This document shows, in pieces, positions 42,676-52,306 of a DNA stretch of 64,000 nt. Made by a program: the position numbers and the translations under genes. The notes beneath the pieces were generated by a model. That model was not told the DNA's origin and ran no database searches. It worked only from the letters and a program-made list of their open reading frames with translations. Where the stretch lies: positions 1 through 64,000 of the forward strand of contig NZ_JTHP01000021.1 of NCBI RefSeq assembly GCF_000943545.1, in the 5' to 3' direction. Position 1 is the first letter of the stretch. Every line of letters starts with the position of its first letter. The stretch is from Paenibacillus terrae. GTDB taxonomy: Bacteria > Bacillota > Bacilli > Paenibacillales > Paenibacillaceae.

Positions 42676-43623
42676 ATGAATCCGATACAGCATATACTGG
42701 CCGAATTTCCGCTGATCGTGCTGGATGGCGCAATGGCTACGGAGCTGGAGCGTCACGGGCATGATCTGAACGACAGCTTATGGTCGGCTAAAATACTCCA
42801 TGAGCATCCGGAGTCTATCAAGCGTGTGCATAGAGACTATTTTGATGCGGGTGCAGACTGCGCGATCACTGCGAGCTATCAGGCTACCGTTGAAGGCTAC
42901 GTCAAACGGGGGTTAAGCGAAAATGAAGCGCTGGAGTTGATTCAGTCCTCGGTACGGATTGCTGTACAGGCACGGGATGAATTTTGGGCAGACATTACGA
43001 CTGGTGCAAAACAACAGCATCGTCCTAAACCGCTGGTCGCGGCCTCCATTGGCCCTTACGGGGCGTTTTTGGCGGATGGTTCAGAATATCGCGGTGATTA
43101 TACGCTGAGCGAGGAACAGCTTGTGGAGTTCCACAGGCCGCGTATGAAAGCGCTGATTGAGGCGGGCGCGGACATTTTGGCCTGTGAAACAATACCATGT
43201 CTGGTCGAAGCCAAAGCCATCGCGCGATTGCTAAAGGAATTTCCCGGTACGTATGCCTGGATCAGCTTTAGTGCAAAGGATGGGCAGCACATCAGCAATG
43301 GGGAGTCCGCCGCTGAGTGCGCCGAATGGCTGGATGAGCATGAGCAAGTGGCTGCTGTAGGTATTAATTGTACTTTGCCGCAGTACATTCCATCACTCAT
43401 TCAAGAAATGCGCAGTTATACGGATAAGCCTGTGGTGGTATATCCCAATCTGGGGGAGGAATATGACCCGGTTACCAAGACATGGCACGGTACGAGTTGT
43501 ACAGAGACGTTCGGGCAGAGTGCTCGCCAATGGTATGAAGCAGGAGCCCGTCTGATTGGTGGTTGTTGCCGGACTCAGCCGGAGGATATCCAAGGGATTG
43601 TGGCATGGTCGAGAGACGCATAG
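42676..43623 (+). CDS. mmuM: Homocysteine S-methyltransferase
   Basis: 315-residue zinc enzyme that transfers a methyl group from S-methylmethionine (or S-adenosylmethionine) to homocysteine. The zinc ligands are the Cys in GINCTLPQ and the CC pair in IGGCCRTQPEDI. The N-terminal LDGAMATELERHG is a family hallmark. GGAGGAACC precedes the ATG, and an extended -10 (TGCTATAAT, near 42607) with no obvious T-box or SAM riboswitch lies upstream. No S-methylmethionine permease (mmuP) is adjacent. Ends before a strong terminator. Confidence 0.93.
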   Translation: MNPIQHILAEFPLIVLDGAMATELERHGHDLNDSLWSAKILHEHPESIKRVHRDYFDAGADCAITASYQATVEGYVKRGLSENEALELIQSSVRIAVQARDEFWADITTGAKQQHRPKPLVAASIGPYGAFLADGSEYRGDYTLSEEQLVEFHRPRMKALIEAGADILACETIPCLVEAKAIARLLKEFPGTYAWISFSAKDGQHISNGESAAECAEWLDEHEQVAAVGINCTLPQYIPSLIQEMRSYTDKPVVVYPNLGEEYDPVTKTWHGTSCTETFGQSARQWYEAGARLIGGCCRTQPEDIQGIVAWSRDA

Positions 43624-43689
43624 GCGGGGCTGAACGAAGGATGAAGAAGGCAATTCATAAGGGACGTCCTTCGACTGTACTGTAAAAGT

Positions 43690-43747
43690 AAACAGGCTGA
43701 ACCAAGTGACTCTCCAGTAATGGAGGGGCTTGGTTCAGCCTGTTTTT
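43690..43747. terminator. Strong bidirectional terminator
   Basis: AAACAGGCTGAACCAAG pairs with CTTGGTTCAGCCTGTTTTT (17 bp); the loop contains a second small hairpin (CTCCAGTAATGGAG). It separates convergent mmuM and the 43839 gene. Confidence 0.9.
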
Positions 43748-43838
43748 GTAATGACGACTGGGTCTTCGCATCATGCAGGCGTGACGTACAACAGCAGGAT
43801 AAGACCCCACTGGGTACGATGTGCTCCATGATCTCCGG

Positions 43839-46151
43839 TTAGCTGTCTGACAGCCGTTCCAGCAACGCATCCCCGTTCTGACTTACCCGAATGTAGGCAT
43901 AATGAGCGTTCTGTTCAACATTACGCCCGGTTCCCTCGGGGATGAAATAATTCTCAATACCGTACTGAATACGTGAACCATTCCATTGTCCATTTAGAAT
44001 AACCTCATGATTGGCAAGCTTGTCACCATCCTGATACAGTCGATCAGCGATATATACTCCTTGGCTACCCGGCGTGAGAACGACTTTAAGCTTGCCCCGG
44101 TTCCAATTGTCCAGCGAAAAAGGGGTAGAGATATCGTAATTCAGCATGACATAATCGCCTTGTAACAGGGAGCGAGGGTCTACAGGGGCCAGTTTGAGTT
44201 TGATGGAAGCGCCTGTGGCAAGCAGGGATTCACTTCTCACGGTCTGATAGCCGATCACACCGAGCTGTAGTACGATGACTACGGCGATCAGGAGCGGGCT
44301 TAAGCGCATAAAGCTAAAGCTGCGGTGGTCAGCATCAAACGCTGTCTTGCCGCTATGGGCCATCCGCCGATCTGCCCACCACGTAATTCCGAGTGCAATG
44401 ACACCCAGCAGTGCCAGCGTAAAGGACTTATACAGTAGCGTCCACAACAAATCATAGTACTTGAAGCCAATAAAAATAAACCAGAACGCTACGCTTGTGA
44501 TGGCCTCCGATCTTTGTTTTAGTCGGATGAAGGCAAAGACCATGCCTGTAACGATAACGAAATAAAGAATGTTAATCAGCACATAAGAGTGTGGAATGAC
44601 ATCCTCGAAAAAGGTCGCCCACAATATAAACAGCAGGCTGAAAAATAAGGAGCTATCCCGAAGGTGTTTCCGCGATTCCATCTTGGGTATAAAATAACTT
44701 GCTGCATACAGCACAGCATTGACCAGGAAAAGAGAAAGGATAATGTACTCAAAGGACCAGTTCCAAGAATCCCACTCCTGAAACTGCTGAAATAGAATGG
44801 TCGCCAAATTCAGGTTTACAAAGGTATAGGTAAAAAAGAGTTGTCTTTTCCCTTTGGAGCGAAACCATCCGACGATGGAAACGATCAGAAATAATACCGA
44901 AAGCAACGTCATATCTGACCATAAAATGGCTACCCAGCCTGTAATATAACTGATCGTCAACAGGGTATAACGTATTACAGAATCCAGCTTGGATTCCGGA
45001 ATGACAATCATCGAAATCATAAGCAGCAACGACACACCCAACAGTACATATTCGGTGTGGTTTACATTCGTGCTAATGTTAATCAGTCCGATCAGGGATA
45101 TACTTCCAATCAGCACTCCAACCACTTTGATCACGCGGGATACGGTTTTGCTGATCCATTCACTGCTACGTTCTTCGGGAACGGTTGTCTCAGTCTTTGA
45201 TGTACTGATGCCCGTTGTCTCCGTATCGGATTTTGCGATATCTCCTTTGTTCTCGTTGGATATTTCCCCAGCTTCCGGCGGTGTTTTCCCCAAACGATTC
45301 AAATAACGGAAAAACCATACATTACCCGCCAGCAGCAGCGCCACAAAAATCAACCCAAAGACAAAGAACAGCGATGATGAGTACGCTTCCGCCAGCTCGA
45401 TAAATTTAAAGACAGCAAAAGCGGAGGCCGCCAATGCATTCAAAGTGAGCAGCGTTTTACTCAGTCGGACCTTGATAAACACATAAAATCCAATAGCGAT
45501 TACAGCGATACAGGGTATGTTCATAACGAGACCATATCCATCCAATGCAAAAGAGTTAGTCATCGTCAGCACGGCAATATGGAAAACGATAAAGCTCATA
45601 TATTTCAGCGGTCCAGAGTTTAGACGATGGAGTAATGTCAATAGAAACAACATCAGATTGACCAGTGCGAACACTCCGGCAATGGACAGCGATTCCAGTT
45701 CGCTGTAAGGCGTGCTTTGCATCGTAGGGTAAAAGTAGAGCCACAAGGCGAGATGAATCAATACATAAGACAGCATATAAAAAGGATTGTAGCGGGTAAT
45801 CCAGCTTAGCAGCAGAGCCGGAACCGACCAAATTAAAAACAACCCGTAACTATCGGCGTGGGAATTGTATATTTGACCGAGCAACGCCACGCAAACGCCA
45901 AAGGCTATACAGCCAGCCACCAGAAATATATTCGACAGAAAGGCTTGCTGACCGGGAATAGCGCGTATACGTGCAAATACAAAGGACAAGCCATAGAACA
46001 GAACGATAAGCGCAGCAGCCAGCACAATCTTGGCCGTCCGATCCAGCCCACCCCAATTGGAGGCGAAAAAATAAATAATTGCGGCCAGTACCAGTGAGAT
46101 GCCCAGCAGATAGCCCGTACGTATCGCATTGAATCGCAGCATTCGTTTCAC
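43839..46151 (-). CDS. Polytopic membrane protein with DUF2157, DUF4401 and GDYXXLXY domains
   Basis: 770 residues. N-terminal DUF2157 (YFFASNWGGLDRTAKIVL, LLGQIYNSHADSYGLFLIW), a hydrophobic centre interrupted by a charged cytoplasmic stretch of about 60 residues (GKTPPEAGEISNENKGD onward), a DUF4401-like helical region, and a C-terminal exported domain with the GDYVMLNY signature (GDYXXLXY family). About twenty membrane helices are expected. In many bacteria DUF2157/DUF4401 and GDYXXLXY are separate neighbouring genes; here they are one chain. Function unknown. GTG start with AAAGG nearby. Confidence 0.82.
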   Translation of the reverse strand: MKRMLRFNAIRTGYLLGISLVLAAIIYFFASNWGGLDRTAKIVLAAALIVLFYGLSFVFARIRAIPGQQAFLSNIFLVAGCIAFGVCVALLGQIYNSHADSYGLFLIWSVPALLLSWITRYNPFYMLSYVLIHLALWLYFYPTMQSTPYSELESLSIAGVFALVNLMLFLLTLLHRLNSGPLKYMSFIVFHIAVLTMTNSFALDGYGLVMNIPCIAVIAIGFYVFIKVRLSKTLLTLNALAASAFAVFKFIELAEAYSSSLFFVFGLIFVALLLAGNVWFFRYLNRLGKTPPEAGEISNENKGDIAKSDTETTGISTSKTETTVPEERSSEWISKTVSRVIKVVGVLIGSISLIGLINISTNVNHTEYVLLGVSLLLMISMIVIPESKLDSVIRYTLLTISYITGWVAILWSDMTLLSVLFLIVSIVGWFRSKGKRQLFFTYTFVNLNLATILFQQFQEWDSWNWSFEYIILSLFLVNAVLYAASYFIPKMESRKHLRDSSLFFSLLFILWATFFEDVIPHSYVLINILYFVIVTGMVFAFIRLKQRSEAITSVAFWFIFIGFKYYDLLWTLLYKSFTLALLGVIALGITWWADRRMAHSGKTAFDADHRSFSFMRLSPLLIAVVIVLQLGVIGYQTVRSESLLATGASIKLKLAPVDPRSLLQGDYVMLNYDISTPFSLDNWNRGKLKVVLTPGSQGVYIADRLYQDGDKLANHEVILNGQWNGSRIQYGIENYFIPEGTGRNVEQNAHYAYIRVSQNGDALLERLSDS

Positions 46152-46341
46152 GTACCTTTCCTGTTGGTTTGATGCCTATTATAGCGTTGAAAGGTCTGAT
46201 AACCAAGCGGGAATTAGGATCAGATCATAAAAAAAGGAGAACCACCGTAGACGATTGTTCTCCTGTATCGCTGCTGAACTCCATGCAAGCATACCCATAC
46301 TATTATCCAGATGCTGTTTTTCCACGCCACGCCACGCCACG

Positions 46342-47244
46342 CTACATGCTAAGCGTTGGCGTGTGGAACTCTTGCCGGGCTTGATGCCGGAACCGATGCT
46401 CACGCGGCGGAATCCCTGCCGTTTTCTTAAATGCCTTGGAAAAGGTGGACATATCCGTGTAGCCGATGGACTGGGCAATGATCGACAAATTGTAAGTCGT
46501 TTGCTCCAGCAATCTTTTGGCCTCATCGATTTTGAGGTTTTGCAAATACTTGGCGGGGGAAATCAGGAAGGTGGAATGGAATTTGCGTGAAAAATGTGCG
46601 CGATCCACGCCTACATGCTCGGCAATCTGTTCAATCGTAATGCGGTCACAATAGTGCATATCAATGTAATCTTTCCCCTGTTGTAGCCAATAGTCGGAGG
46701 ATACAACAGAGTTGCGCAGCGTGTCCGATGTGTTGCGGGACAGCTCCTCGAAAATCTGGTGCAGTGTAATGAGACGCGAGAGATCGCTGTCACGTCTGCT
46801 GTTGTCATTTACAATGGAAAACAAATTCGAGATGAGTCCAGTGACTTCCTCGCTTACTGCGTTGGCCAAAAAAGGCGTACAGGGCTTAATCCCGATTCGC
46901 TCCAGCAGCGCAAGGGATTTGGGTCCCTCAAAAGCAATCCATACCTTTTGCAGCGGGTTCTCCTGATCCGTGTAATATTCATGTGCAAGATGCGGGAAGA
47001 AGCAGAACAGGTCGGACTTTTGCACATGATATTTCTTTTGCTTATAAATAAACTCAGCCTGACCGTCAAGCACAAAAATTAAATAGAAATAAGGCACAGC
47101 CTTGGGGCCGACATGACAGCTGGTCTTGGAAATATCCATACCGAGCCTGACTGGCCATATCGCGCTGGATTTTTCCAGTTCAGTAGCTGTGAAATAATGG
47201 TCTTCCACGATGTCGAAGTGATCTTCGTTCTTTACTCTTTTCAC
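46342..47244 (-). CDS. AraC-family regulator (cupin sensor)
   Basis: 300 residues. N-terminal cupin-like arabinose-binding fold (YFYLIFVLDGQAEFIY, HVQKSDLFCFFPHLAHEY) and C-terminal AraC DNA-binding domain (IEQIAEHVGVDRAHFSRKFH and IAQSIGYTDMSTFSKAFKKTAG). GTG start with GGAGAGGTGA upstream. It lies downstream of the PTS permease on the same strand behind a terminator, so it has its own promoter. It is one of two AraC regulators flanking the PTS/glycosidase operon and probably senses a sugar. Confidence 0.88.
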   Translation of the reverse strand: MKRVKNEDHFDIVEDHYFTATELEKSSAIWPVRLGMDISKTSCHVGPKAVPYFYLIFVLDGQAEFIYKQKKYHVQKSDLFCFFPHLAHEYYTDQENPLQKVWIAFEGPKSLALLERIGIKPCTPFLANAVSEEVTGLISNLFSIVNDNSRRDSDLSRLITLHQIFEELSRNTSDTLRNSVVSSDYWLQQGKDYIDMHYCDRITIEQIAEHVGVDRAHFSRKFHSTFLISPAKYLQNLKIDEAKRLLEQTTYNLSIIAQSIGYTDMSTFSKAFKKTAGIPPREHRFRHQARQEFHTPTLSM

Positions 47245-47471
47245 AACAATGTCACCTCTCCTTTAGTGGAGATAAGGGGGTTTTGATTTTATTGTATATA
47301 AAGGAATGTATAATTACAAGTTAATTCATTGGAATTTAGGGTTATAAAATCAAAACTTCTGCATAACCCACCGATGGAGGACGCTGTCCTGAGCCAGTTG
47401 ACGGATCGGGCCATTCGTGAAGCATCCGAATCCAAGGAACTGTCATGAATTAAAAAAATAGGTAACGAAAC

Positions 47472-47515
47472 AAAAACAGGGCTCCTTATGCACACCAGCA
47501 CAGGAGTCCTGTTTT
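47472..47515 (-). terminator. Intrinsic terminator of the glycosidase-PTS operon
   Basis: On the minus strand AAAACAGGACTCCT pairs with AGGAGCCCTGTTTTT (one mismatch), ending in T-rich sequence 20 bases past the permease stop. Confidence 0.82.
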
Positions 47516-47534
47516 CTATTGTCTGCATACCGGG

Positions 47535-49394
47535 TTATTTCGCAATAACCGTCATAAATGGAGCGCGTTCAACGGCTGTTGTCCCGGCATTATTCAAAAT
47601 CTCGGTGTTCTCATCGCTATTCGTAATGACGATAGAGGTGGTGGTGTCGTATCCGGCAGCCTTGATCGGACCCGCTTCAAACTCCAGCAGTACATCTCCC
47701 GTCTGTACTTCATCACCTGCTTGAACATACGTCGTAAAAAATTCACCCTTCAGCTTCACAGTGTCTACGCCTACATGAATCAGCACCTCGGTTCCGTCAT
47801 CGCCGACAATGGCTACCGCATGTTTCGTTTTAGCTACGGTAGCGATTTTACCCTGAAATGGGGCGATCACCCGTCCGTGATCCGGGATAATAGCCAACCC
47901 TTTGCCCATGGCAGCAAAGCCGGGATCGCTAACTTCGCTTAGTTCAATAATAGTTCCGTTCAGAGGAGCATATAGCGTTCTTTCTCCTGGTAGCGGTTTC
48001 ATTTCGCCTGATGTGCCCTTTCCATCCTCTTCTTCATCCTCGACATCGTCAGGCTCTTTAAATCCAAGCAGATAAGATACAACGGCCCCGATGGTAAAAC
48101 TGACGACGATACCAATAATCACATAAACAAATGTCGGGCCAGCAAAGATAGGCAGGGATTGTAAACCGCTTGGAGCCATCGTAATCGCTTTGGCCCCTAC
48201 AGCTCCGGGAATAGCTCCACCAATGTCCCCGCCGATCATGCCTGCATAAAAAGGTTTCTTCAGTCGCAGTGTGACTCCATAAATTCCGGGTTCCGTAATC
48301 CCCAACAAGGCGGAGAGCAGAGAAGAGCCGGAGAGTGATTTCAATTCTTTGTTTTTGGTGCGTAGCAGAACGCCTAAGATCGCACCTGCTTGCCCCATAA
48401 CCCCCATAAATGTTGCCGGTATTGTATAATCATAGCCATTCACAGCCAGGGATTGCACAATGATTGGGATTAGTCCATAGTGCATGCCTGTGATGACGAG
48501 GGCTTGAATGGAGCCACCCAGAATAAACCCGGCCAACAGTCCGGACGTATTAAACAAGAAATTAATGGCAGTTGTCACTCCATGAGCTGCATACGTACCC
48601 ACAGGTCCGATGGCATACAGGGCTAGAGGAATCATAACCAAAAGCACTACCAATGGTGCTAATACGATTTTTAGTACATTAGGTGTACGTTTGTAAACAA
48701 ATTTTTCGACATAAGACGTTAACCAGATGGTTAGCAAAATCGGAATGACCGTAGAAGCGTAATTCACCAGAGGGATGTTCAGGCCGAGAAAATCAATCGT
48801 GCTGGCACCGCCGTTTTTTAAATCCAGTAAATTGGGATGGAGCATCGCCGCGGCAATCGTGGCAGCTATAAATTCGTTGGATTTAAACCTTCTGGCAGCG
48901 CTTATGGCAAGCAGTATAGGCAAGAAATGAAATATGCCGTCTCCGATAACGTTTAATATCTGGTAAGTACCACTGTCTTCGGAAAGTACATGGAGTGTGG
49001 TGAGAATAGCCAGTAGCGCTTTGACCATCCCGGCTCCAGCCAGTGCAGGAAGCAATGGTGTAAAGCAGCTCGCGATCGTCTCCAGAATATTATTGAACCA
49101 ATTCTGCTTCTTCTTGGGAGCAGATGAACCTCTTTTATCCCCTGAACCCAATTGAGCAGACTTCACAAGCTCTTCATAGACGTCGGCTACTTCGTTACCG
49201 ATAATGACCTGATATTGTCCGCCATTTAGGGTAACTCCCTTGACGCCCTTCAATTTCTGTATTTTTTCCTTATTAGGTACGCTTTCATCATACAGTTTGA
49301 AACGTAACCGGGTCATGCAATGAACGACGCTCTCGACGTTTTCCTCGCCGCCGACGCCCTCCAGGATATCCTTGGCTAATTTCTGCTTATCCAT
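47535..49394 (-). CDS. PTS beta-glucoside-type transporter, fused IIBCA
   Basis: 619 residues. EIIB at the N-terminus with phospho-Cys in VVHCMTRLRFKL, EIIC membrane domain (residues ~105-460, ten or so helices; GSIQALVITGMHYGLIPI), acidic linker (EPDDVEDEEEDGK), and a C-terminal EIIA of glucose type with the phospho-His in EVLIHVGVDTVKL. Same order as BglP. It imports and phosphorylates a beta-glucoside-like sugar. No LicT antiterminator gene is visible, unlike classical bglP operons. It lies 75 bases after the GH106-like glycosidase gene with a hairpin between. GGAGGGG precedes the ATG. Confidence 0.92.
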   Translation of the reverse strand: MDKQKLAKDILEGVGGEENVESVVHCMTRLRFKLYDESVPNKEKIQKLKGVKGVTLNGGQYQVIIGNEVADVYEELVKSAQLGSGDKRGSSAPKKKQNWFNNILETIASCFTPLLPALAGAGMVKALLAILTTLHVLSEDSGTYQILNVIGDGIFHFLPILLAISAARRFKSNEFIAATIAAAMLHPNLLDLKNGGASTIDFLGLNIPLVNYASTVIPILLTIWLTSYVEKFVYKRTPNVLKIVLAPLVVLLVMIPLALYAIGPVGTYAAHGVTTAINFLFNTSGLLAGFILGGSIQALVITGMHYGLIPIIVQSLAVNGYDYTIPATFMGVMGQAGAILGVLLRTKNKELKSLSGSSLLSALLGITEPGIYGVTLRLKKPFYAGMIGGDIGGAIPGAVGAKAITMAPSGLQSLPIFAGPTFVYVIIGIVVSFTIGAVVSYLLGFKEPDDVEDEEEDGKGTSGEMKPLPGERTLYAPLNGTIIELSEVSDPGFAAMGKGLAIIPDHGRVIAPFQGKIATVAKTKHAVAIVGDDGTEVLIHVGVDTVKLKGEFFTTYVQAGDEVQTGDVLLEFEAGPIKAAGYDTTTSIVITNSDENTEILNNAGTTAVERAPFMTVIAK

Positions 49395-49423
49395 TTTAAC
49401 CCCTCCAGCATACTTCTTTAATG

Positions 49424-49453
49424 CCTGGCTCTTCCGATCTCGAAAGAGCCAGG
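49424..49453 (-). other. Intercistronic hairpin without T run
   Basis: On the minus strand CCTGGCTCTTTCG pairs with CGGAAGAGCCAGG (one U-G pair) around the tetraloop AGAT. No T tract follows, so it is more likely an mRNA-stabilising or processing element between the glycosidase and PTS genes than a terminator. Confidence 0.65.
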
Positions 49454-49468
49454 GTTATGAACATCACA

Positions 49469-52084
49469 TCATGGCTGCATCGTTAACTGAACGGGTCCAA
49501 TCAAGCCAGTAGGCTCCTGTAACAGATACTGTGAAAGGAAGTCGGCTTGCTCTTTGACCAGTGTATTCGTCACCTCAATGACCAGCGTATTTATACCTGT
49601 CACCAGTGCTTTTGTGACATCAAAATCATAGGGAGGGCAGATTCGGCTTCCTAGCGACTGCTCGTTCAGCCAGACCTCAGCAATTTCATATGCGTCTCCG
49701 AGTGCTAATCGCGCTTGTTTTGGCATAGCTGTGACCTCAAAATCAATCTGGTATCTCACCGTCCCCACGAACTCTGGATACAGGTTCGGGCTCGCCAAAT
49801 TAACCAGCTCTTTCAGCTCAATCTGTTCGCCAAAGTGAGGATATTGCTCCGCGGAGGCAAAGGACACCTTCCAAATTCCTTCAATTGTCATTGCCGTCAC
49901 ATTGGACAAGCTGAGTGCTGGAGTTGAAATGGATACCATTTTCCCATCCAACCTGCTGTTGAATATAAAAACTTTGGATTCATATGCACTCAGTGTCAGA
50001 GACAGAGTCGTTCCGGCGGGATGGACACCCGAATCCAACTGTACAAGCTGGTTCGCCAAAGCGTCATACTCATATACATTGCCGGACAATGGAATATCAA
50101 TGGATGAAGTCATAGACTCATAGGGGTGCTCGTTAAAAAACATGAACACATCTCCGTCCGCTTGCTGGTAGTGATAATAGCGCAGATACGGCTGGTGATC
50201 CGATACCTTTATTTCATAGATTCCTTCATCACGCAGTTTTTCAGCTACAGTTTCCAATGAAACCAGTCTGGAATTCTGGTGCTGACGGATTTTGTCCAGC
50301 ACTGTTTCTGCACCGCTGCCCTCACTGGAGCGCTCAGGGAAGCCTCCTACAAAGAATACGCGCAGTCCTTGATCTAGCCCGTCTCCTAATGCGTTTAACA
50401 GGGAGTAGGGGAGCGCTTCAGCATAAGGAATGACCAAACATGCAAAACGTTCGCTGTTTACAACGAGCTGTCCATCTGTGACGGTCGCGTCAACCAGCGT
50501 ATCAGCAGGCACAATATCAAATTCAATTTGATGCTGAGTCAGCTCTCGTGCCGGCTTTTGGAACAGCATATAATCCCCTGACCATTCTGCTTCTGCATGA
50601 TACAGGATTGCTGCCTGAGCGATATGGATGCCACCCGTCAGCAAGTGACTCATACGGTTCATATATTGCATTAGAATGTGCATGTATCTGAACTGCGGAT
50701 CTTTCCCGTCTGCATAGAAATGTGGGGGGCAGTCCGGGTCAGGGAACGGTTTGGGCGAAAAGGCGTGCGGAACAAAATAGTTCACTCCCCGAACCAGCAT
50801 ATGGTCCGTGATCCATTTCATCAGCTTGAGTCCTTCTCCCCAGCCATAAGCGCCATATACTTCGCACATCGTACGGCCTTTCTTTTTAGGATCTATATGC
50901 CCCAGGGAAGCCCCCATTTTCGCCAGTCCATAATGAAAAAATTCTCCATCCCAGCCCTTTGAGGTAAAGGATTTGAAGGTTCCACGATCCATGCCCGGCA
51001 TAATTTGATGCAGTACCACATCAATACCGGACATATCCTGTTCCCACAATCCCCGGTAAAAATGCCCTGTTCCGTAGCCAAGTCGCGCATGAGCATTGTT
51101 GTCCTCGATCAAATGACCAATGTATTCGACCCCATGCGAACGGCACCATCCGCCAAGCTTGCCGGTAAAGTGATCGGCATACAGTTGGCTGACCAGATTC
51201 ATGTAGGCATAACGGACGTTATGCGCCTGCGCTCCCCCGTCTACGGACAGCAAAGGCAGCAAACGCAGAACCTCTCCAGATAGCTGCGGCTTCAGCAAAT
51301 CAAGCATATCGTCGCGCCACGGCAGCACCATATCGAATCTCCCGATGGAACCGAACGCACCATGCATATTCCCAAAGCGGGGTTCATCGGAAAAAAAGCC
51401 TGCAATAGTGGAACCGAAGTCCGCCTGATAATGCTGCCAGTGCGCTTCGTATACCGTATCAATCAGGACCTGTGTCGCTTCCGGTACAATCGGATTCAGG
51501 TAGCCTTCCGTTTCCTTTTCTCCACCGTGAAAAGTCTGCACTAGTGTAAAGATTCGCCATTCTCCCTCCGGCAAATCCCAGTACACTTTGCCATCTTGCA
51601 AATGCTGGCTAATATCAATCAAAGTATCAGTGTCAACCTCATCCATGTTCTGTTTCTTGGCAGCAATGACACCGATAATCCGGTCTCCCGGGTGCGGGGC
51701 CGCCCATTTAACCAGAAAACTGGCGTGCTTCAGCGGACCTGCAAAATCCTGTTGATGTGTTTTCAGGAAGCTTTTTTGCAGATGTGGGAAATCACTTTTG
51801 ATTTTTCCAACGGCATATCCGGTTGGGAAATGAGAATCATCCAAAATCCACACCTTCATGCTCCGTTTGCGTGCTTCATCTAAAATGATGTCCATATCTC
51901 GCCACCATTTGTCCCCGACAAAGTCAGGATGCGGCCGTGACTCGACACATACAGCTTGAATGCCCGTACTTTGCATTTTTTCCATATAATCTCTCAGCGT
52001 ACTTTCATCTTCACCATGCTGCCAAAAGAAAGGAAGTATATAGTTGTCTTGCCGACCGGCGAGCACGTCTTCTATTTTTTTCAT
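49469..52084 (-). CDS. GH106-like glycoside hydrolase, putative alpha-L-rhamnosidase
   Basis: 871 residues without signal peptide, hence cytoplasmic. The N-terminal catalytic region (PFFWQHGEDESTLRDYMEKM, CVESRPHPDF, WILDDSHFPTGYAVG) matches the GH106-type alpha-L-rhamnosidase superfamily. A flavodoxin-like insert (VNSERFACLVIPYAEALPYS) and a C-terminal beta-sandwich (residues ~780-871, VTNTLVKEQADFLSQYLL) follow. Catalytic Glu residues are probably in YIGHLIEDNNAH and MCEVYGAYGW, but I cannot fix them. Neighbouring rhamnose-catabolism genes and the co-transcribed PTS suggest that it splits imported rhamnosyl-glucosides. Other GH activities are possible. Confidence 0.7.
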   Translation of the reverse strand: MKKIEDVLAGRQDNYILPFFWQHGEDESTLRDYMEKMQSTGIQAVCVESRPHPDFVGDKWWRDMDIILDEARKRSMKVWILDDSHFPTGYAVGKIKSDFPHLQKSFLKTHQQDFAGPLKHASFLVKWAAPHPGDRIIGVIAAKKQNMDEVDTDTLIDISQHLQDGKVYWDLPEGEWRIFTLVQTFHGGEKETEGYLNPIVPEATQVLIDTVYEAHWQHYQADFGSTIAGFFSDEPRFGNMHGAFGSIGRFDMVLPWRDDMLDLLKPQLSGEVLRLLPLLSVDGGAQAHNVRYAYMNLVSQLYADHFTGKLGGWCRSHGVEYIGHLIEDNNAHARLGYGTGHFYRGLWEQDMSGIDVVLHQIMPGMDRGTFKSFTSKGWDGEFFHYGLAKMGASLGHIDPKKKGRTMCEVYGAYGWGEGLKLMKWITDHMLVRGVNYFVPHAFSPKPFPDPDCPPHFYADGKDPQFRYMHILMQYMNRMSHLLTGGIHIAQAAILYHAEAEWSGDYMLFQKPARELTQHQIEFDIVPADTLVDATVTDGQLVVNSERFACLVIPYAEALPYSLLNALGDGLDQGLRVFFVGGFPERSSEGSGAETVLDKIRQHQNSRLVSLETVAEKLRDEGIYEIKVSDHQPYLRYYHYQQADGDVFMFFNEHPYESMTSSIDIPLSGNVYEYDALANQLVQLDSGVHPAGTTLSLTLSAYESKVFIFNSRLDGKMVSISTPALSLSNVTAMTIEGIWKVSFASAEQYPHFGEQIELKELVNLASPNLYPEFVGTVRYQIDFEVTAMPKQARLALGDAYEIAEVWLNEQSLGSRICPPYDFDVTKALVTGINTLVIEVTNTLVKEQADFLSQYLLQEPTGLIGPVQLTMQP

Positions 52085-52220
52085 GGATATCCCCCCCGGA
52101 ATATTGATAATTTTTTTATGGAATACTACTATTTTGCCGAAGATAATATTCTTAATAGTGTACTTTTATGTGTATTGTAATATTTTAGATATAAATGATA
52201 ACTTCTCTTTCTATACTCAC

Positions 52221-52236
52221 ATGATAACGCTTTTAT
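52221..52236. promoter_or_regulatory. Catabolite-responsive (cre)-like site
   Basis: ATGATAACGCTTTTAT resembles the CcpA box WTGNAANCGNWWNCAW with two mismatches. It lies midway between the divergent glycosidase and AraC genes, where carbon-catabolite control would be expected. Confidence 0.4.
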
Positions 52237-52306
52237 TTAGGGTTATTAATACCGAAGCACAAGTTGTTGACTGTCCAAACTTAAGGTTATAATAATAGGA
52301 GGGGTG

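Noticed and set aside
46320-46345. Short tandem CCACGCCACGCCACGC repeat near the AraC stop.
   Set aside because: Only about three 5-base units; too short to call a meaningful repeat or CRISPR-like element.
49428-49440. GCTCTTCCGATCT, identical to the end of a common Illumina adapter.
   Set aside because: The stretch is half of a 13-bp hairpin whose other arm is complementary, including a U-G pair. A leftover adapter would not create the matching arm. Chance identity under structural constraint is the simpler explanation.
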